From Maritimibacter sp. (GTDB lineage Bacteria; Pseudomonadota; Alphaproteobacteria; Rhodobacterales; Rhodobacteraceae), in the NCBI GenBank assembly GCA_003520545.1, contig DOUP01000133.1:8284-18302 (forward strand): DNA of 10,019 nt, written 5' to 3'. The position numbers and the translations under genes are program-made. Positions 7,280-10,019 of this stretch are shown here, in pieces. The notes beneath the pieces were generated by a model. The model ran no database searches. It had not been told where the DNA came from and saw only the letters and a list, made by a program, of their open reading frames with translations. Within the stretch, counting starts at the first letter, position 1. Each line of letters opens with the position of its first letter.

Positions 7280-7654
7280 ATGGCAAATGAAAAACTTGCA
7301 GACTTCCATCAGCGGCTGAGCCGCATAGAAACCGGGCATCGTGCCCTGTCCACCGGCTACGTGAAACTCGAAGAGCGGGACGGACAGCTTGTTCCGGTTC
7401 GCACTGTGCGGCCACGGCGGGGGTTTCCCTGGCGGGGCCTGTTCCTTGTGCTTCTGGTGTTCATCCTGTTCAAGGCGATCCTGCTCGCCCATATGGGACC
7501 GATCCGATACGTCCAGCAACATGCGAAGCTGGAAGAGGGATCTGTCGTGGACCGCATGGGCGCATGGGCGCTGCGGCCGGACCCGGCGACGGTCTATATC
7601 GCCGAGAAGCTGGAGCCCTACATGAAAAGCCTGTCCAAGCTGACGAGTTTCTGA
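7280..7654 (+). CDS. Small single-pass membrane protein of unknown function
   Basis: I do not recognise this 124-residue protein. Residues 1-50 are charged and probably cytoplasmic, ending in the basic stretch RTVRPRRGFPWR (41-52). One hydrophobic helix follows (about 53-70, LFLVLLVFILFKAILLA). A C-terminal part of about 54 residues is then probably periplasmic by the positive-inside rule. The N-terminal stretch (LADFHQRLSRIETGHR) looks helical and could be a short coiled coil. Codon use matches the neighbours, which supports a real gene. The ATG at 7280 is preferred over an in-frame TTG at 7262; the ribosome-binding site is weak (GGGA). An AT-rich stretch with TATTCTAATTTATG (about 7242-7255) may hold its -10 element. 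It converges on the lipoprotein gene with only seven bases between stop codons. Confidence 0.75.
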   Translation: MANEKLADFHQRLSRIETGHRALSTGYVKLEERDGQLVPVRTVRPRRGFPWRGLFLVLLVFILFKAILLAHMGPIRYVQQHAKLEEGSVVDRMGAWALRPDPATVYIAEKLEPYMKSLSKLTSF

Positions 7655-7661
7655 GCGGGGG

Positions 7662-8216
7662 TCAGGACAGGTCGATTTCGACCAGTCCAAGGTCGCGTGC
7701 GCTTTCGGTCGAGAGAATCGTGGAATTCAACCCATCCTGCATCTGAAACGCGCGGATCGCTTCGCGGGTCTCCTTGTCCAGCGTACCATGCGGGTAACCG
7801 GCATAGAGACCGCGTGCGGTGAGCGCCCGTTGGATGCTTTCGATGAAGTCGGGGGTCCAGCGCGGCGGGCAGGGGGTTTCGAAGTAGATCGGGGCACGGT
7901 CTTCGACGATACGGGCCTCGGATACGGTTTCGTATTTCGCGGGCGCGATGATCGTGCCTTCGGGGCCGAACTTGGCCGGTTCGATCAGTTTGTGCTCGGT
8001 GACCTGTTCGACGGTGGCGGGTGTCACGTCCTTGCCATAGCAGACACCGGGTTTCGCCCCGGGAGGACCAAGGGTGAAATCGGTGATGATCGCTTCGTCG
8101 CCGAAATCGGCGCGGGTCACCTCGGTGCTGCCGACCTTCTGGGGCTTGGCGCAACCGGACAGGGCGACCGACAGGGCCAAAGCGGCCCCGGTGAAGACAT
8201 TTGTGGCGCGGTTCAT
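7662..8216 (-). CDS. Lipoprotein with C-terminal peptidoglycan-binding-like domain
   Basis: Probable envelope lipoprotein of 184 residues. A basic N-terminus and hydrophobic stretch lead to a lipobox LSGC with C22 as the lipidated cysteine. After a linker (23-120) with two further cysteines, C59 (GVCYGKD) and C116 (ETPCPPRW), which could form a disulfide, residues about 121-178 resemble a PG_binding_1 (PF01471) three-helix domain: FIESIQRALTARGLYAG, then GTLDKETREAIRAFQ and a final S/L-rich helix. That domain usually holds proteins against the cell wall; no catalytic domain is present. The ATG at 8216 has AAGGA at a rather long spacing upstream. It lies 62 bases downstream of the LexA-box gene on the same strand, so readthrough of the SOS promoter is possible. 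The role beyond wall binding is unknown. Confidence 0.85.
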   Translation of the reverse strand: MNRATNVFTGAALALSVALSGCAKPQKVGSTEVTRADFGDEAIITDFTLGPPGAKPGVCYGKDVTPATVEQVTEHKLIEPAKFGPEGTIIAPAKYETVSEARIVEDRAPIYFETPCPPRWTPDFIESIQRALTARGLYAGYPHGTLDKETREAIRAFQMQDGLNSTILSTESARDLGLVEIDLS

Positions 8217-8278
8217 ACTGCTCGTTGTCCTTATGATGGACGATTTTCCGGCAATTTAGCGCGAAACCTGCACCCGGG

Positions 8279-8677
8279 CTAGTCCTCTTCGCCTGCGGCT
8301 GTGTCGCGGGCGGGGGGCTGCGCGAGCGTGTCGAGCATCCAGGAGATATCCTCGACCTTTTCGGCGATGATATGCGCCACGCCGCTTTCACGCTGGATCT
8401 GCCCGGTGACGCGCAGGGCGCGGCCTGCGACCACGGCGCGACGGAACCGCTCATAGACATTGCGCCAGACGATGACGTTGGCGATCCCGGTTTCGTCCTC
8501 CAGCGTGATGAAGACCACGCCGTGCGCCGTGCCGGGGCGCTGGCGCACGAGCACCAGCCCGGCCACGGTAATGCGCGCTTTCTCCGGCGGGCGGTCCAGA
8601 TCGCGGTGCAGGATCGCGACGGGCGGGCGAGGCCAGGGACGGGGGCCGGGCGTGGGTGAGAGTATGTTTTCGCGCAT
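8279..8677 (-). CDS. Stand-alone DnaE2-type OB-fold protein (C-terminal domain only), SOS-controlled
   Basis: The protein (132 residues from the ATG at 8677) matches only the OB-fold domain near the C-terminus of error-prone polymerase DnaE2/ImuC: ARITVAGLVLVRQRPGTA (34-51), VVFITLEDETGIANVIVW (54-71), then VYERFRRAV and a VTGQIQRESGVAHIIAE strand pair (90-106). The PHP, palm, fingers and thumb regions, some 900 residues, are absent. The 150 bases upstream encode no polymerase remnant. The N-terminus (1-30) is Pro/Arg-rich, and its VAILHRDLDR resembles the stretch before the OB fold in DnaE2. The frame extends to 8728, but starts there would lie upstream of the -10 element, so 8677 (AAGAG three bases upstream) or 8689 is preferred. 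The intact frame and typical codon use argue against simple decay. It probably binds single-stranded nucleic acid; the real function is unknown. Confidence 0.82.
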   Translation of the reverse strand: MRENILSPTPGPRPWPRPPVAILHRDLDRPPEKARITVAGLVLVRQRPGTAHGVVFITLEDETGIANVIVWRNVYERFRRAVVAGRALRVTGQIQRESGVAHIIAEKVEDISWMLDTLAQPPARDTAAGEED

Positions 8678-8691
8678 GGACTCTTGCATGA

Positions 8692-8706
8692 GAACAAAAA
8701 TAGAAC
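8692..8706 (-). promoter_or_regulatory. LexA (SOS) box, alphaproteobacterial GTTC-N7-GTTC
   Basis: The minus strand reads GTTCTATTTTTGTTC, an exact match to the GTTC-N7-GTTC direct repeat bound by alphaproteobacterial LexA. It lies 14 bases upstream of the preferred ATG (8677) of the DnaE2-like OB gene and covers the probable -10 hexamer, the ideal place for repression. imuA-imuB-dnaE2 operons in this class carry the same type of box. Confidence 0.85.
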
Positions 8707-8724
8707 ATTTATCGGATTCGGCAA
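8697..8724 (-). promoter_or_regulatory. Sigma70-type promoter of the OB-fold gene
   Basis: On the minus strand, TTGCCG (8719-8724) as -35 and TATTTT (8697-8702) as -10 are separated by 16 bases. The -10 lies inside the LexA box. Transcription starting about seven bases later would give a very short leader before the ATG at 8677, or begin almost at the ATG at 8689. Confidence 0.5.
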
Positions 8725-8772
8725 GCATTGCCGCTTGGGATGCACAGAATGAAATCCAGTGCGTTTGCGGGC

Positions 8773-8801
8773 TGGACCCTTTGGCGCCCCTTGGCTAGAA
8801 C
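8773..8801 (+). promoter_or_regulatory. Probable promoter of the ferredoxin gene
   Basis: TGGACC (8773-8778) and TAGAAC (8796-8801) are separated by 17 bases and lie 28 bases before the ATG at 8830. Each matches the sigma70 consensus at four of six positions. The arrangement resembles housekeeping promoters in Rhodobacterales. It is divergent from, and does not overlap, the SOS promoter at 8697-8724. Confidence 0.45.
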
Positions 8802-8829
8802 ACCCGCGACCCGGAATCTGGAGACCGAC

Positions 8830-9153
8830 ATGGCGAAGATCACCTATATCGAGCACAACGGCACCAAGCACGATGTCGACGTGGCCAACGGCATGACCGT
8901 GATGGAAGGCGCGCGCGACAATGATATCCCCGGCATCGAAGCCGATTGCGGCGGGGCCTGTGCCTGTTCGACCTGCCACGTTTATGTCGCTGAGGAGTGG
9001 GTCGACAAACTGCCGCCGCGCGAAGCGATGGAAGAGGATATGCTCGACTTCGCGTTTGAGCCGGACCCGAACCGCTCACGCCTGACCTGCCAGTTGCAGG
9101 TGACGGATGCCCTGGACGGTCTCGTCGTGCAGATGCCGGAAAAGCAGATCTGA
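8830..9153 (+). CDS. fdxE: Adrenodoxin-type [2Fe-2S] ferredoxin (FdVI)
   Basis: Small soluble electron carrier of the vertebrate/ISC-type ferredoxin class. The 107 residues closely resemble Rhodobacter capsulatus FdVI as I recall it, including the MAK-I start, IEHNGT, CGGACACSTCH and the C-terminal GLVV...PEKQI. Cluster ligands are C40, C46, C49 and C87 (C-X5-C-X2-C-X37-C). C44 is an extra cysteine also normal in FdVI. FdVI is reported as essential in R. capsulatus and thought to serve Fe-S cluster assembly. No isc/suf genes lie nearby in this window, so its partner reductase is not shown. An upstream in-frame start at 8728 is rejected: the ATG at 8830 has GGAGA at 8820-8824 with a five-base spacer and gives the family N-terminus. 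A strong terminator follows, so it is probably monocistronic. Confidence 0.95.
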   Translation: MAKITYIEHNGTKHDVDVANGMTVMEGARDNDIPGIEADCGGACACSTCHVYVAEEWVDKLPPREAMEEDMLDFAFEPDPNRSRLTCQLQVTDALDGLVVQMPEKQI

Positions 9154-9177
9154 TCCAAAGCTGCCGCAGGAATTTTC

Positions 9178-9212
9178 AAGGCGCGCCCCGTTTCGTCGGA
9201 GCGCGCTTTTTT
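9178..9212 (+). terminator. Rho-independent terminator after the ferredoxin gene
   Basis: Arms GCGCGC (9181-9186) and GCGCGC (9201-9206) pair. Inside them, CCG (9188-9190) pairs with CGG (9197-9199) across one C-A mismatch, closing a TTTCGT loop. AAG (9178-9180) can extend the stem with the first Ts. Six Ts (9207-9212) follow directly. It lies 25 bases after the ferredoxin stop. Confidence 0.9.
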
Positions 9213-9277
9213 GTGACCGCGCGGCGCTGGCACATCGGGGCGACCCGGTGCAGCATGGTCGCAACACGGGAGGTCTC

Positions 9278-9994
9278 ATGTTCACACGTCTTGCCATGGT
9301 CGCGGCTCTCGTAGCGGGGTCCGTGTTCGCCAAGGACATCTCGGGCGCGTCCTACGTGGAACCGACGGAGGCCTATGGCCATGGCGCAGTGAAGGACGGG
9401 GAATACGCGGGGCTGCGGATCGACTACGACGACGGGTCGCACAACACGATCACGTTCAAAGGCGCGGTCTACGAGGATACCGAACCGCGCCTGCACGACT
9501 TCGACGGTGATGGCTCGCCCGAGGTGGTCGCGGTGCTGTCGGGCGACCGCGTCGGCGCGATGATCCAGATCGTGGATTTCGACGGGGAATGGGCGCGGCC
9601 CTTGGGACAGTCGGCGGCCATCGGCCAGCGCCACCGCTGGCTCGCCACCGCGGGCATCGCCGATTTCAACGGCGATGGGCGTGACGATATCGCCTACGTG
9701 GACCGGCCGCACCTGGCCAAGACCCTGCGCATCGTGACGCCTGTCCTCTCGGGCGACGCTCTTACCTTCACCCGGGGCCCAAGCGCCGAGGGCCTGTCGA
9801 ACCACATCATCGGCACACCGGAGATCGAAGGCGGGGTGCGCGATTGCCCCGGGGAGACGCCGGTCATTCTGACCGCGAACGCAGACTGGACCGAGGTCAT
9901 GGAAACCGGCTGGGTCGGGTCGCGGCTGGTCTCGACCCCTGTCGCCCTCTACGAAGGCCCGGAGAGCTTTGCACCCTTCCTCAACTGCGACTGA
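9278..9994 (+). CDS. Secreted FG-GAP/VCBS-type protein of unknown function
   Basis: Exported protein of 238 residues with a Sec signal peptide (about 1-18, ending GSVFA before KD), so mature in the periplasm or outside. Two calcium-binding FG-GAP/VCBS-like loops are visible: DFDGDGSPE (74-82) and DFNGDGRDD (129-137). Each is followed by a short hydrophobic strand (VVAVLSG; IAYVDR), as in beta-propeller blades. Only two clear loops are present, too few for a full seven-blade propeller, though degenerate blades such as DFDGEW (100-105) may add to it. C190 and C237 are the only cysteines and could pair. The frame is open upstream to 9107 across the terminator; the ATG at 9278 is chosen for GGGAGG (9268-9273) and the signal peptide it reveals. 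It stands as a separate unit after the ferredoxin terminator. The function is not assignable. Confidence 0.88.
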   Translation: MFTRLAMVAALVAGSVFAKDISGASYVEPTEAYGHGAVKDGEYAGLRIDYDDGSHNTITFKGAVYEDTEPRLHDFDGDGSPEVVAVLSGDRVGAMIQIVDFDGEWARPLGQSAAIGQRHRWLATAGIADFNGDGRDDIAYVDRPHLAKTLRIVTPVLSGDALTFTRGPSAEGLSNHIIGTPEIEGGVRDCPGETPVILTANADWTEVMETGWVGSRLVSTPVALYEGPESFAPFLNCD

Positions 9995-10019
9995 TCTCTT
10001 CTCTGGTTTCCAAATACCT

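Noticed and set aside
8678..8728. Upstream start at 8728 for the OB-fold gene
   Set aside because: The added codons would include the LexA box and -10 element, so a transcript from that promoter could not contain this start.
8728..8829. N-terminal extension of the ferredoxin to 8728
   Set aside because: The added residues do not belong to the ferredoxin family, and the ATG at 8830 has a good ribosome-binding site and a probable promoter just upstream.
8951..8985. Fifth cysteine (C44) in the ferredoxin cluster loop
   Set aside because: It looked unusual at first, but FdVI-type ferredoxins normally carry CGGACACSTC, so it is a family feature.
1..10019. Mobile element, prophage, CRISPR array or defence island
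   Set aside because: No transposase, integrase, phage gene, spaced identical repeats or tRNA-flanked attachment site was found; composition is uniform throughout.

Overview
The window is GC-rich (roughly 64% by eye), with strongly G/C-biased third codon positions. Several proteins are of clear alphaproteobacterial type and closest in feel to the Rhodobacterales (Roseobacter/Rhodobacter group). The best markers are a ferredoxin that matches Rhodobacter capsulatus FdVI as I remember it, a YmdB protein with the Rhodobacterales-style GDHAFD motif, and a LexA box of the alphaproteobacterial GTTC-N7-GTTC form. This is chromosomal, mostly housekeeping DNA. I see no insertion sequence, prophage, CRISPR array, tRNA or rRNA.

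Layout. Minus strand, 4796 down to 1: mgtE (Mg2+ channel/transporter), 5-formyltetrahydrofolate cyclo-ligase (start overlaps the mgtE stop as ATGA), a 215-base structured intergenic stretch, ymdB (metallophosphoesterase), and an SLC13-type permease with two TrkA_C/RCK_C domains that runs off the left edge. Plus strand, 4944 to 7654: guanine deaminase (divergent from mgtE), prmA (L11 methyltransferase), and a small one-helix membrane protein. Minus strand, 8677 down to 7662: a stand-alone OB-fold protein that looks like only the C-terminal domain of error-prone polymerase DnaE2, then a lipoprotein with a peptidoglycan-binding-like C-terminus. Plus strand, 8830 to 9994: the FdVI-type [2Fe-2S] ferredoxin, a strong rho-independent terminator, and a secreted FG-GAP/VCBS-type protein.

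The most interesting item is at 8279-8724. The DnaE2-like OB domain has no polymerase body, yet has its own promoter with a perfect LexA box over the -10 element. That suggests a small SOS-induced single-strand nucleic-acid-binding protein, or a decayed dnaE2 that kept or acquired an SOS promoter. Second is the 2648-2862 intergenic region. It holds an unusual series of 11-bp phased repeats and several nested inverted repeats, one of which brackets about 183 bases. It may be a multi-site operator or a structured RNA.

Apart from the mgtE/cyclo-ligase coupling, the genes do not form one pathway. They are neighbouring housekeeping functions: Mg2+ and anion transport, one-carbon metabolism, purine salvage, ribosomal protein modification, Fe-S cluster biogenesis and cell-envelope proteins.
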